A stretch of 64,000 nucleotides of DNA, taken from assembly GCA_003506895.1 (NCBI GenBank), contig DNXO01000034.1:41621-105620 (forward strand), written 5' to 3'. The notes below the pieces were generated by a model. That model ran no database searches. It had not been told where the DNA came from and saw only the letters and a program-made list of their open reading frames with translations. The first letter of the stretch is position 1. The number at the start of each line of letters is the position of its first letter. The position numbers and the translations under genes are program-made. This DNA is from Acetobacteraceae bacterium. Its GTDB lineage: Bacteria; Pseudomonadota; Alphaproteobacteria; Acetobacterales; Acetobacteraceae. Shown here in pieces: positions 28,259 through 37,549 of this stretch.

Positions 28259-29172
28259 CCGTTATCGGTGCCGGCGGAGTCGGCGGCGCGTTCGGTGCCG
28301 CCCTGGCCAATGCCGGCGCCGACGTGACCTTCGTCGCCCGCGGTGCCCACCTGAAAGCCATGCAGCAGAATGGCCTGCGGGTCGAAGGCGGCCGCGGCGA
28401 AACCCTGGTAAAGCCGTGCCAGGCGACCGACGACCCGGCAACCATCGGGCCGGTCGATTTCGTGTTGTTCTGCGTCAAGCTGTGGGATGTGGAATCCGCC
28501 GGTGAACAGATCAAGCCGCTGATCGGGCCGAACACGGCGGTGATCCCGCTGCAAAACGGCATCGACTCGGCGGAGCGGCTGATTCCCATCCTGGGCGCCC
28601 AGGCGGTGATGGGCGGGGTGGCGCAGATCAGCGCGACGATCGCCGAACCGGGCGTGATCCGTCAGGTCGGCACCTTCATGCGACTGGTGTTCGGTGAGCT
28701 TGAGGGCGGCAAGAGCGCGCGTGGCGATGCCTTCCTGGCGATGTGCCAGAAGGCCGGCTTCGACGCGACGCACAGTGCCAATATCCAGACCGAGCTGTGG
28801 ATGAAGTTCATACTGCTCGCCAGCAACGCCGCGATCACGGCCGCGACGCGGACGCCGATCGGCAAGCTGCGCGACGACCCGGATACCAATGCGCTGTTCG
28901 AGAAGACCTTTGCCGAGGTCTTCGCCGTCGGCCGGGCGAAGGGAATCAAGCTGCCGGACGATGCGGTGGAGAAGACCCTGGGTTTCACCCGCAACGCCCC
29001 GGCGGCGATGATGGCCTCCATGGCGCACGACCTGATTCGGGGGAACCGGATTGAGTTGCCGTGGCTGTCTGGGAAGGTTGTGGCGCTTGGGCGGGAACTG
29101 GGTGTGCCGACGCCGGTGCATGAGGTTCTTTACGCGGTGCTGAAGCCGTTCACCGAGGGGAAGGCCGGCTAA
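28249..29172 (+). CDS. panE: 2-dehydropantoate 2-reductase family protein
   Basis: 307 residues. N-terminal MRIAVIGAGGVGGAFGAAL (NADP-binding), FCVKLWD, PLQNGID and the C-terminal helical domain with the catalytic lysine in TELWMKFILLASNAA. Members reduce ketopantoate to pantoate for coenzyme A or act on other 2-oxoacids. No other pan genes are nearby, and alphaproteobacteria often carry several paralogues, so the pantothenate role is tentative. Confidence 0.8.
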   Translation: MRIAVIGAGGVGGAFGAALANAGADVTFVARGAHLKAMQQNGLRVEGGRGETLVKPCQATDDPATIGPVDFVLFCVKLWDVESAGEQIKPLIGPNTAVIPLQNGIDSAERLIPILGAQAVMGGVAQISATIAEPGVIRQVGTFMRLVFGELEGGKSARGDAFLAMCQKAGFDATHSANIQTELWMKFILLASNAAITAATRTPIGKLRDDPDTNALFEKTFAEVFAVGRAKGIKLPDDAVEKTLGFTRNAPAAMMASMAHDLIRGNRIELPWLSGKVVALGRELGVPTPVHEVLYAVLKPFTEGKAG

Positions 29173-29280
29173 CCTCGGCATTTACCACTGTTGGCGCTGG
29201 AAGACGTAGATGGCGGGCTTGCGCCCGCCACGACGATTGGGGCTCGGCCGATGCGGCTGTTAGTTTGACCCGCGGAACCT

Positions 29281-30165
29281 TCAAACAATCGCCGTTCGGC
29301 TGATCGCGTGCCAGCGCATCAGACGCAGGCGTCCATCGCGGATCAACCGCCGGCGCAGCAGCCAGAGTTCGGCCTCGGCGACCATTTGCGCCGCCTCTTG
29401 GCGTGGCGGTTTCGCCCCTTGCAGATCGTGCAGCAGAACCCGCCATCCTAGAATCGCCTGCTCAAGATGGCGCGCCGAGATATCCTCGGCGATGCGGACG
29501 TCCAGCCCGACGCGCCCGAGCATGCGGGTGATCGCGATGCCGGGCACCAAACCGTCCGGATCGCGCCTTTCCAGTACCGCCCAGCGTGCAACCGTCGGGT
29601 CGTTCGGGTTCAGCGGCGTGTCGGCGGTGAGCTCGGTCATCACCATCTGCCCGCCCGGCCGCAAGGCACTGGCCAACCCATCCAGGATCGGTTCGGGTTG
29701 CGCCCCGTGCAGAGGCTCCAGCGCAAGGCAGTGATGGTGGCTTTTGGGGACGAATGACGGAGCCCACGGGTTCCAGGCGTCGATTCGGACTTTCTTCGTC
29801 AGTTGCGCCTTGCCGATGAAGCTTCTGGCGGCCGCGAGCAGCGAAGGATCGTGCTCCACACCTGTTACCCAGGCGCCGAAGTTCCGGGTTACCGCGGCGG
29901 CAGGTCCGCCCCCCCCGACACCGACAATCAACAGGCTGGCGGCGGAAGCGGCCCCGAGTGGCCGAACCAGACGCAACGTCTCGATCTCGCCGCCCGGGAA
30001 GACGAAACCCATCCCCCAGAGCCGGTTGGACAGTGCAACGCGGGAGGCCGGCCAGTCCACCCGAACCCGCGACTCCGGCACGGCCGGAGCCAAATCAGCG
30101 CACGCCGCCGCTAAAACCGGAGGTGGCGATCGTCCGAAAAGATAGCGTACCGCGATGGACAGCAT
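29281..30165 (-). CDS. SAM-dependent methyltransferase-like protein
   Basis: 294 residues. The Rossmann motif I appears as LLIVGVGGGGPAAAV, followed by an acidic residue in GVEHDPSL, ALRPGGQMVMTEL (motif for the post-I strand) and a C-terminal helical part. This is the class I methyltransferase pattern. The substrate is unknown. Convergent with panE, with about 108 bases of gene-free sequence between them. Confidence 0.65.
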   Translation of the reverse strand: MLSIAVRYLFGRSPPPVLAAACADLAPAVPESRVRVDWPASRVALSNRLWGMGFVFPGGEIETLRLVRPLGAASAASLLIVGVGGGGPAAAVTRNFGAWVTGVEHDPSLLAAARSFIGKAQLTKKVRIDAWNPWAPSFVPKSHHHCLALEPLHGAQPEPILDGLASALRPGGQMVMTELTADTPLNPNDPTVARWAVLERRDPDGLVPGIAITRMLGRVGLDVRIAEDISARHLEQAILGWRVLLHDLQGAKPPRQEAAQMVAEAELWLLRRRLIRDGRLRLMRWHAISRTAIV

Positions 30166-30200
30166 CCATCCAGACTACGCGGCGAACCTTACTAAATGGT

Positions 30201-30539
30201 TTACGCAGCGAATTCCGTCAGCACGTATCGCACGGTTTCCGGGCCGGGCACGCTGGGGATATGGCGGTGCTCCGGACCGGCCGGTATGTGCAGCATGTCG
30301 CCGGGTCCGGCCTCGACCGAATGGGAATCGAAGCGATACCGGATACGGCCGGACAGGATGAAAATCGAATGCCCGGTTTCGCACCAGTTACCCTCGGCCG
30401 CACCCACTGGATCGGGGGCGCGTTCCTGATAGCGCAGGGCGATACCGAAGCCGGACACCGCTTCCCGTACCTTCAGGCGGTCGGTCGCGGTTTCCAGGGG
30501 ATGGTCGGCGGCGGTGAAGAGATAGGGGCTGTCTGACAT
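30201..30539 (-). CDS. small cupin-domain protein
   Basis: 112 residues forming one double-stranded beta-helix: CETGHSIFILSGRIRYRF, GDMLHIPAGPEHRHIP. Metal-binding histidines are in the HIPAGPEHRH region. Likely a small-molecule-binding or isomerase-type cupin; specific role unknown. Diverges from the TRAP transporter genes. Confidence 0.72.
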   Translation of the reverse strand: MSDSPYLFTAADHPLETATDRLKVREAVSGFGIALRYQERAPDPVGAAEGNWCETGHSIFILSGRIRYRFDSHSVEAGPGDMLHIPAGPEHRHIPSVPGPETVRYVLTEFAA

Positions 30540-30645
30540 GCCGCCAGCCTAGCGCGACATTCCGCCCCTTGCCACAGGGCAACCAACCGGTATTTTGCCC
30601 CAACCGGTATCTTGCCGCAGAATAGAAACGCCCAAGGATTTTCGA

Positions 30646-31653
30646 ATGCCAAGCCTGAATCGCCGCACCCTGCTCGCCGGGGCCGCGCTGCCTCTGTTCG
30701 CCATCAACACTCGCCCTGCCCGCGCAGCGGACTTCAGCCTGAAGCTGGCGAACAACGCCCCACTGACGCATCCGCAGTCGATCCGCCAGCAGGAAGCCGC
30801 GGATCGAATCAAGGCGGCAACCAACGGCGCGGTGGAGATCCAGTTGTTCCCCAACAACCAGTTGGGCTCCGACACCGACATGCTGTCGCAACTGCGGTCT
30901 GGCGCGATCGACTTCTTCACCCTGTCCGGCCTGATCCTGGCGACGCTGGTGCCGGCGGCCTCCATCAACGGCATCGGCTTCGCGTTCAAGGACTACGACA
31001 CCGTGTGGAAGGCGATGGACGGCAAGCTGGGCGCCTATGTGCGGTCGGAAATCGACAAGCGCGGCCTGATCGCCATGGACAAGATGTGGGACAACGGGTT
31101 CCGCCAGATCACCAGCTCCACCCACCCGATCAGGACACCGGCGGACCTGAAGGGCTTTAAGATCCGCGTGCCGGTTTCGCCGCTGTGGACCAGCATGTTC
31201 ACCGCGCTGGGCGCTTCGCCGATCAGCATCAACTTCGCCGAGGTCTATTCCGCCTTGCAGACCAAGATCGCGGAAGGGCAGGAAAATCCACTGACGCTGA
31301 TCCAGATCGCCAAGCTGTACGAGGTGCAGAAATACGTCTCCATGACCAGCCACATGTGGGACGGGTTCTGGATGCTGGGCAACAAGCGCAGCTTCTCGGC
31401 GCTGCCGGCCGACGCCCAGGCGATCGTCGCTCGGGAGCTGAACAAGTCGGCATTGGATGAGCGCGCCGACATCGCCAAGCTGAACGGATCGGTCGCCGAC
31501 GACCTGAAGTCCAAGGGCCTGGAGTTTGTCGAGGTGGACAAGCCCGCGTTCCGCGAAGCCCTGAAGACCGCCGGGTTCTACGCGGAGTGGAAAAACAAGT
31601 ACGGCGAAGAGGCCTGGGGAATCCTGGAATCCCAAGTCGGCTCTCTGTCGTAA
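30646..31653 (+). CDS. dctP: TRAP transporter substrate-binding protein, DctP family
   Basis: 335 residues from the ATG after AAGGATTTTCGA. Twin-arginine-like signal NRRTLLAGAALPLF with cleavage near ARAAD. The mature part shows LKLANNAPLTHPQS, GAVEIQLFPNNQLGS, GFKIRVPVS (the conserved arginine that binds the substrate carboxylate) and EGQENPLTLI. It captures an organic acid or related compound in the periplasm for the fused permease encoded one base downstream. Confidence 0.9.
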   Translation: MPSLNRRTLLAGAALPLFAINTRPARAADFSLKLANNAPLTHPQSIRQQEAADRIKAATNGAVEIQLFPNNQLGSDTDMLSQLRSGAIDFFTLSGLILATLVPAASINGIGFAFKDYDTVWKAMDGKLGAYVRSEIDKRGLIAMDKMWDNGFRQITSSTHPIRTPADLKGFKIRVPVSPLWTSMFTALGASPISINFAEVYSALQTKIAEGQENPLTLIQIAKLYEVQKYVSMTSHMWDGFWMLGNKRSFSALPADAQAIVARELNKSALDERADIAKLNGSVADDLKSKGLEFVEVDKPAFREALKTAGFYAEWKNKYGEEAWGILESQVGSLS

Positions 31654-31654
31654 C

Positions 31655-33514
31655 ATGGCACACGACCTCGCCACCGATGTCGGACCGCGGTCCGGGCTTT
31701 TGCCTTATCGTATCGACATGTTCCTCCGCATCGTCGCCGAAATCCCGGCGGCGTTGCTGGTGGTGGCCGAGATCGTGGTGCTGTTCACCGGCGTGACCGC
31801 CCGCTACGTCTTCCATGCCCCGCTGGTGTGGACGGACGAGCTGGCCTCGATCCTGTTCCTGTGGCTGGCGATGCTGGGCAGCGTGATCGCGCTGCAACGG
31901 TCGGAGCATATGCGTCTGACCGCCATCGTCGGCGGCCTGTCCCCCGCCGCGCGGGCGCGCACCGAGGCCTTGGCGTCGGCTGCGGTGGCGATCTTTCTGC
32001 TGATGGTATTGCCCTCGGCCTGGGATTACGCCGGCGATGAGTGGTTCATCGAGACCCCCGCGCTGGGCATTCATAATACCTTCCGAGCAATGGCGATCCC
32101 GGTGGGGGCGGCGTTTATGGTGGTGACGGCGCTGACGCGGTTGCTGCGGTTGTCGTGGAAGGATGCGCTGTTCGGCGTTGCCGTGGTGGTGGCTCTGGCG
32201 ACCGTGCTGCACTTCGCCGGGCCGTGGCTAAAGGGCTTCGGCAACTGGAATCTGGTGCTGTTCTTCGTGCTGCTGCTCGGCGCGGGGGTGTTGCTGTCGG
32301 TGCCGATCGGGTTCGCGTTCGGACTGGCGACGCTGGCGTATCTGGCGACGCTGACTCGGACCCCGCTGACGGTGGTGGTCTCGCGCATGGATGAGGGCAT
32401 GAGTTCCCTGATCCTGCTGGCGGTGCCGCTGTTCGTGTTTCTGGGCCTGCTGATCGAAATGACCGGCATGGCGCGCGCCATGGTCAACTTCCTGTCGGCG
32501 CTGCTGGGGCATGTGCGCGGCGGGCTGTCCTATGTGCTGCTGGGGGCGATGTATCTGGTTTCGGGCATTTCCGGCTCCAAGGCCGCCGACATGGCGGCGG
32601 TGGCACCCGTGCTGTTTCCCGACATGAAGCGGCGCGGCATGAATGAGGGTGAGTTGGTGTCCCTGCTCGCGGCCTCGGGCGCCATGAGCGAGACGATCCC
32701 GCCCTCGCTGGTGCTGATCACCATCGGGTCGGTGACCGGCGTATCGATCGCGGCACTGTTCACCGGCGGGTTGATGCCGGCTTTGGTGCTGGCAGCCGCG
32801 TTGGCGTTCATCGCGCGCTGGCGTGGCCGGAATGAGAATATGACGGGCGTTGTCCGCCCACCGTGGGGCTTCATCGGCAAGGCGTTCGTGGTGTCGCTGC
32901 CGGCGTTGGTGCTGCCGTTCGTGATCCGCACCGCGGTGATCGAGGGCATCGCGACAGCGACCGAAGTTTCAACGATCGGCATCGTTTACGCGATCCTGAT
33001 GGGCGTGCTGGTTTACCGGCAGTTCCCGCTGCGGCGCATCTTCCCGATGCTGGTCGAAACGGCGGCGCTGTCGGGCGCGATCCTGCTGATCATCGGCACG
33101 GCAACCGGGATGGCCTGGGCGCTGACCCAGTCCGGGTTCTCGCGCCAGTTGGCGGCGGCGATGGCGTCCATGCCGGGCGGGGCGGCCGGGTTCATGGCGA
33201 TCTCCATCGTCGCGTTCGTGGTGCTGGGCAGCGTGCTGGAGGGGATCCCCGCGATCGTGTTGTTCGGGCCACTGCTGTTCCCGTCGGCGAAGCTGGCCGG
33301 GATCAATGAGGTCCACTACGCGATGGTGGTGATCCTGGCGATGGGAATCGGCCTCTTTGCCCCGCCGTTCGGGGTTGGCTACTACGCGGCCTGCGCGATC
33401 GGGCGCGTGTCGCCGGATGCGGCGATGCGGCGGATTTGGCCGTACCTTCTGGCGGTGCTGGCGGGGTTGATCGTGGTCGCCGCGGTGCCCTGGTTCAGCA
33501 TCGGGTTCCTGTAA
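31655..33514 (+). CDS. dctM: TRAP transporter fused small/large permease (DctQ-DctM)
   Basis: 619 residues. The first four helices with RYVFHAPLVWTDELASILF form a DctQ domain (to about residue 175). The rest is a DctM domain with the signatures GFAFGLATLAYLA, SLILLAVPLFVFLG, GSKAADMAAVAP, ASGAMSETIPPSLV and GLFAPPFGVGYY. Cation-driven uptake. It follows dctP by a single base. Fused QM proteins are a known TRAP subtype. Confidence 0.92.
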   Translation: MAHDLATDVGPRSGLLPYRIDMFLRIVAEIPAALLVVAEIVVLFTGVTARYVFHAPLVWTDELASILFLWLAMLGSVIALQRSEHMRLTAIVGGLSPAARARTEALASAAVAIFLLMVLPSAWDYAGDEWFIETPALGIHNTFRAMAIPVGAAFMVVTALTRLLRLSWKDALFGVAVVVALATVLHFAGPWLKGFGNWNLVLFFVLLLGAGVLLSVPIGFAFGLATLAYLATLTRTPLTVVVSRMDEGMSSLILLAVPLFVFLGLLIEMTGMARAMVNFLSALLGHVRGGLSYVLLGAMYLVSGISGSKAADMAAVAPVLFPDMKRRGMNEGELVSLLAASGAMSETIPPSLVLITIGSVTGVSIAALFTGGLMPALVLAAALAFIARWRGRNENMTGVVRPPWGFIGKAFVVSLPALVLPFVIRTAVIEGIATATEVSTIGIVYAILMGVLVYRQFPLRRIFPMLVETAALSGAILLIIGTATGMAWALTQSGFSRQLAAAMASMPGGAAGFMAISIVAFVVLGSVLEGIPAIVLFGPLLFPSAKLAGINEVHYAMVVILAMGIGLFAPPFGVGYYAACAIGRVSPDAAMRRIWPYLLAVLAGLIVVAAVPWFSIGFL

Positions 33515-34054
33515 CAGACGCTTCAAGGCTGCGACCGCAGCGCGGGCCCAATCATGCCTGCGCGAGTTGCCGCGCATGGCGCGCGCTCATGACACCACGA
33601 TTGTGCATAGCATAGGGCACCGAGGGAACCGCGCTTCCGGCCTGTTGGTCATCCCGCCGACCAGGGCGTTGCAGGGTGCGGCGTCAGCATTGGCCCCGGT
33701 GGCGGCCGATGGGACGCGGATGCTGGACTCGATCATCAACCGCCGGACGGTGGAGCATGCGGCGGTGATGGATCAGCGGCTTCCGCAACGTCTTTGGCCT
33801 TTTGTCCGACGTTTTTTCGGAAGGTGAAAATTTCGTTTTGATAACTCCGCGGTCATTCCAAACCTCAAGAAAATGTCAGCATACTTGCTGGTGCGTCTTT
33901 GATGGATGTGTGCTGTACGCCGTCTTGAAGAATAGCACGCGTTAAACAGGGGACGTCGGAATCGTGTCGGATCGATGCGCATCACTCCTCCGGACCCGCA
34001 AGCCGGACCGCCGCTTGCAAGCCCGTGGCTCTTGTCGGACGCCTTAGGATGCGT
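33515..34054. other. gene-poor stretch downstream of the TRAP operon
   Basis: 540 bases. An 86-codon plus-strand frame (33567-33827) has no recognisable domain and no good ribosome-binding site. The stretch includes one strong hairpin (listed separately) and an AT-richer segment after 33820. I see no supported gene. Confidence 0.5.
33780..33823. terminator. nested hairpin downstream of the TRAP operon
   Basis: Outer arms CTTCCG / CGGAAG and inner arms AACGTC / GACGTT form a nested stem with a T-run (GTTTTTT) inside the right arm. It could terminate readthrough after the TRAP genes, but it lies 266 bases past the stop. Confidence 0.35.
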
Positions 34055-34651
34055 ATGCGCCTTTTGCTCTGGTTGCTGCTGGCGGGTGCTACCGCCGGCC
34101 CTGCCGCATCCGCCGAGAAACCAAACTTTGCCGAACTGCTGGCGAGGGCCGAGGCACAGGCCGCCGCCGGTCATCGTTGGTCGCCACCCGGGGATAACAT
34201 GACCGAAACGGTCGCCGGGATGATGGACCTGATCTCTACCGCGACACCGCAGCAACTTGCTGAATTGTCGGCGTTGCTGGAAAAAGGCGGCTCTCATCCC
34301 CCGCCATCGGTCACGCCCGGGCATCCGGTGCCGGAGGCCCCGCCCCGGCCTGACGCGAAACCCTCGCCGCAACCCGGCGCCCGGTCAGCCGAACTGCTTT
34401 CTCGCGGCAAGGAAGCCGAACGTCTTGGCGATGTCTCCGGTGCTCGGCGGTTCTACGCCAGCGCGGCGGCGCTAGGAAACGCGGCAGCAGCACTTTCCCT
34501 CGGGCGCCTCTACGACCCCGCCTACCTGAAACATACCGCCCTGGGCGGTATCGACCCCGACCCGGCCCTGGCGCGTCATTGGTATGAACGCGCCGCCGCT
34601 CTAGGCAACGCCGAGGCCGGTCCGCTCCTTCAAGCCCTATCCGTGAGGTAA
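34055..34651 (+). CDS. secreted Sel1/TPR-repeat protein
   Basis: 198 residues from the ATG after AGGATGCGT (ATG 34049 and GTG 34025 are in-frame alternatives). Signal peptide with cleavage near ASAEK, a Pro-rich linker in the middle, then Sel1-type repeats: ARRFYASAAALGNAAAALSLG and ARHWYERAAALGNAEAG pieces. Sel1 repeats mediate protein-protein contacts, often in the periplasm. It is four bases from the TAXI receptor gene and probably co-transcribed. Confidence 0.7.
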   Translation: MRLLLWLLLAGATAGPAASAEKPNFAELLARAEAQAAAGHRWSPPGDNMTETVAGMMDLISTATPQQLAELSALLEKGGSHPPPSVTPGHPVPEAPPRPDAKPSPQPGARSAELLSRGKEAERLGDVSGARRFYASAAALGNAAAALSLGRLYDPAYLKHTALGGIDPDPALARHWYERAAALGNAEAGPLLQALSVR

Positions 34652-34655
34652 CGCG

Positions 34656-35741
34656 ATGCGCCGCCGCAGCCTGCTATCGGTTTTCCCCGCCGCCGCGCTG
34701 TTCGCTGGCAGCCGGGCGTTCGCAGCCGCCCAGCCGGTTACGATCGGCATCATGGGCGGTGAGATCGACGGCACCTTCATGCGAATCGCCACCGACCTGA
34801 CATCGGTCCTGAATTCAAACGAGTTACGGATGATCCCCGTCGTCGGCAAAGGGTCCCTGCAAAACATCGGTGATTTGCTGCATCTGCCGGGCGTCGATCT
34901 GGCGCTGATCGCGTCGGACGCGCTGACCTATGCACAGGCGAATCACCTTTATCCGGATGACTTGTCGAAGGTCCAGTATATCTGCAAACTCTATGACAAC
35001 GACGTGCATGTCTGCGCGCGACCGGAAATCCAGACGCTCGCGGACTTGCAGGGCAAGCCGGTGAATATCGACGTCGATGGTGCCGGCACCAACCTGAGCT
35101 CACGCGCGATCTTCAAAATCCTTGGCATCACCCCCGACTTCCGCACCGACGAACCGACAATCGGCCAGGACAAGCTACGCCGTGGGGAAATCGCGGCCAA
35201 TATCTACCTGGGCGGCAAACCCATTCGTCTGTTCGTGACCGCGCCGGCCGGTAGCGGGCTGCATTTCATTCCGGTGCCAGCGAACGAGGCGCTGGAGAAA
35301 GTGTATCTTCCAGGCGGCCAACTGACGCACGCGGACTATCCCACGCTGGTTCCTGACGGCGATGCCGTCGAAACCATGGGTGTCGGCGTTACGCTCGCCG
35401 TGTTCGGCTGGAGTCCGGGATCAGTCCGCTACCGGAATGTAGTGGCCTTCGTGGATGCGTTTTTCTCCAAATTTCCCGAATTACTGAAACCGCCGCATCA
35501 TCCCGCCTGGCACAACGTGAACCTGGCGGCCGCGCAGCCCGGTTGGGTGCGGTTCCCTCCCGCCGAAGCGTGGCTGGCGGCACATCGGCCCGGAGCGACT
35601 CCCACGCCGGCGGCCGCCGGTGCCGACACGCAGGCTCAGTTCGATGCTTTTCTTACCCAGCGCGGGGTCCAGCACCTGACGCCCGCGCAGCGGGACGCGA
35701 CCTGGGCCTATTTCCAGCAGCTTCGCGCGCAAGGGCGGTAA
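34656..35741 (+). CDS. TAXI-family TRAP solute receptor
   Basis: 361 residues. Signal peptide to about AFAAAQ, then VTIGIMGGEIDGTFMRIATDL, GKGSLQNIGDLLHLPGVDLA, TLADLQGKPVNIDVDGAG and the C-terminal hydrophobic/proline part, the TAXI periplasmic receptor pattern. Such receptors normally work with a large 4TM/12TM permease; none is adjacent. The neighbour upstream is a Sel1-repeat protein, an arrangement that suggests a signalling or partner-sharing role rather than a complete transporter. Confidence 0.8.
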   Translation: MRRRSLLSVFPAAALFAGSRAFAAAQPVTIGIMGGEIDGTFMRIATDLTSVLNSNELRMIPVVGKGSLQNIGDLLHLPGVDLALIASDALTYAQANHLYPDDLSKVQYICKLYDNDVHVCARPEIQTLADLQGKPVNIDVDGAGTNLSSRAIFKILGITPDFRTDEPTIGQDKLRRGEIAANIYLGGKPIRLFVTAPAGSGLHFIPVPANEALEKVYLPGGQLTHADYPTLVPDGDAVETMGVGVTLAVFGWSPGSVRYRNVVAFVDAFFSKFPELLKPPHHPAWHNVNLAAAQPGWVRFPPAEAWLAAHRPGATPTPAAAGADTQAQFDAFLTQRGVQHLTPAQRDATWAYFQQLRAQGR

Positions 35742-35743
35742 CG

Positions 35744-36577
35744 TCAGCCACGTGGATCCAGCGCATCTCGCAATCCGTCGCCGACCAGGTTGAACGACAG
35801 CACACACAAGAAGATCGCGACACCTGGAAAGATCGCCAGCCAGGGTGCCTGGGTCAGAAAGCGCTGTGCCGCGTTCAACATCGATCCCCACGACGGCGAA
35901 GGCGGTTGCTGGCCCAGGCCGAGAAACGAAAGCGAAGCCTCGGCGATGATGGCGGCGGCGATCGACAGGGTCGCCTGGATCAACACCGGCGGCAGGATGT
36001 TGGGTACCACATGGCGGGTTGCCACACGGATACCGCGGGCACCGAGCGACCAGGCCGCCTGGATGTAGTCGGCACTGCCGACCTCCAGCGTCGCCGCTCG
36101 GGCTACCCGCATGAAGCGCGGGGCGGTGGAGACGCCGATGGCGATCATGGCGTTGGTCAGGTCAGGCCCCAGAAAGGCGGTCAGGGCGATGGCCAGGATC
36201 AGGAACGGACACGCCAGCATCGCATCGACGATGCGCGACAGCAGCGCATCGATCCAGCCGCCGGTGAAGCCGGCCAACAGGCCGGCGGGAACACCGATCC
36301 CGGCAGCGATCACCACCGACACCAACCCGGCCAGCAGGCTGGCCCGGGCGCCGAACAGCACGCGGGAGAGTACGTCCCGGCCGTTCTCGTCGGTTCCCAT
36401 CCAGTGCGCGACCGATGGTGCTTTGCGAATGGCACTCCATGACGTGGCGGTCGGGTCGTACGGGGCGATCAGCGGGGCGAGGATCGCCAGGGCGATGAAC
36501 GCCACGATGACGATCAGCCCTGCCACGGCGGTCGGGCGGCGGCAAAATCGAGCGAAGGCCAAGCGCCGTGGAGTCAT
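35744..36577 (-). CDS. peptide/nickel ABC transporter permease, DppC type
   Basis: 277 residues from the ATG overlapping the upstream permease stop by four bases. N-terminal helix, GTDENGRDVLSRVLFGAR, the EAA-loop region GARGIRVATRHVVPNI and AEASLSFLGLGQQPP. It pairs with the DppB-type gene to form the membrane channel. No ATPase genes follow; the next gene downstream is the convergent TAXI gene. Confidence 0.9.
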   Translation of the reverse strand: MTPRRLAFARFCRRPTAVAGLIVIVAFIALAILAPLIAPYDPTATSWSAIRKAPSVAHWMGTDENGRDVLSRVLFGARASLLAGLVSVVIAAGIGVPAGLLAGFTGGWIDALLSRIVDAMLACPFLILAIALTAFLGPDLTNAMIAIGVSTAPRFMRVARAATLEVGSADYIQAAWSLGARGIRVATRHVVPNILPPVLIQATLSIAAAIIAEASLSFLGLGQQPPSPSWGSMLNAAQRFLTQAPWLAIFPGVAIFLCVLSFNLVGDGLRDALDPRG

Positions 36578-37515
36578 GCCCGCCGCAGCCTTGGATTGAT
36601 CAGCACGTAGAGAATGTCCGCCAGCAGGTTCAGCAGGATGAACAGCAACGCCGTCACCAGCACGACACCCTGCACCACCGGGTAATCGCGGTTGAACACC
36701 GCATCCACAACCATCTTTCCGAAGCCGGGGATCGAGAACACCTGCTCCGTCAGCACCGCGCCCGACAGTAATGTGCCCAGTTCCAAGGCCCCAAGCGTGA
36801 CCACCGGGATCAGCGCGTTCCGCAACGCGTGCCGCAAGATGACGCGCAAGCGGGACAAACCCTTGGCCCGCGCGGTGCGGATATAGTCCTGGTCCAGCGT
36901 GGACAGCATGGCCCCGCGCGTATGCCGCATCAGGATCGCCGCTATGGCGTTTCCCAGCACGAACGCCGGCATAATCGTGGTCGCCAGGGACCGCGTCACA
37001 TCCTCGGTCAGCGGGACATAACCGGACGGCGGCAGCCACCCCAGGTCCACCGACAACAGCAGGATCAGCATGATCCCGAGCCAGAAGTTGGGCATCGAAA
37101 GCCCGGCGAGGCCAACGGCGTTGGCGATGTAATCCCAAATTCCGTTTCGTTTCACCGCCGCGATGACGCCAGCCGGGACACCGATCGCAACCGCGATGAG
37201 GAACGCCATGACCCCAAGCTGCGAGGTCACCGGCAGCTTCTGCGCGATGAGTTCGGCAACCGGTTGTCGCGTGCGCCAGGAATAGCCGAGATTTCCCTGC
37301 AACACATTCCCGACCCAATGAACATACTGCACCGGAATCGAGCGATCGAGCCACAGCTCGGTCCGGATTTGCTCGATGACGCGGGGATCGCCGCGCTCCT
37401 CGCCCGCCAGCACGACCGCAGGATCGCCGGGCATCAGTTGTTGCAGGCAGAACACCAGGATGCTGACCAGGATCAGCGTCGGCACGATCTGCGCCAAGCG
37501 GCTAGTGAGTTTCAT
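36574..37515 (-). CDS. peptide/nickel ABC transporter permease, DppB type
   Basis: 313 residues with six hydrophobic segments. QQLMPGDPAVVLAG after the first helix, GNLGYSWRTRQPV, the EAA-type loop TARAKGLSRLRVILRHALRNA, and TEQVFSIPGFGKMVVDAV. Standard DppB features. Lies between the binding-protein gene and the DppC-type gene. Confidence 0.92.
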   Translation of the reverse strand: MKLTSRLAQIVPTLILVSILVFCLQQLMPGDPAVVLAGEERGDPRVIEQIRTELWLDRSIPVQYVHWVGNVLQGNLGYSWRTRQPVAELIAQKLPVTSQLGVMAFLIAVAIGVPAGVIAAVKRNGIWDYIANAVGLAGLSMPNFWLGIMLILLLSVDLGWLPPSGYVPLTEDVTRSLATTIMPAFVLGNAIAAILMRHTRGAMLSTLDQDYIRTARAKGLSRLRVILRHALRNALIPVVTLGALELGTLLSGAVLTEQVFSIPGFGKMVVDAVFNRDYPVVQGVVLVTALLFILLNLLADILYVLINPRLRRA

Positions 37516-37549
37516 CCGATGCCGTCTCGGCGTTCAGTGTCGGCGCGCA

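Noticed and set aside
33567..33827. 86-codon frame after the TRAP operon
   Set aside because: No family resemblance and weak start context; left as gene-free sequence.
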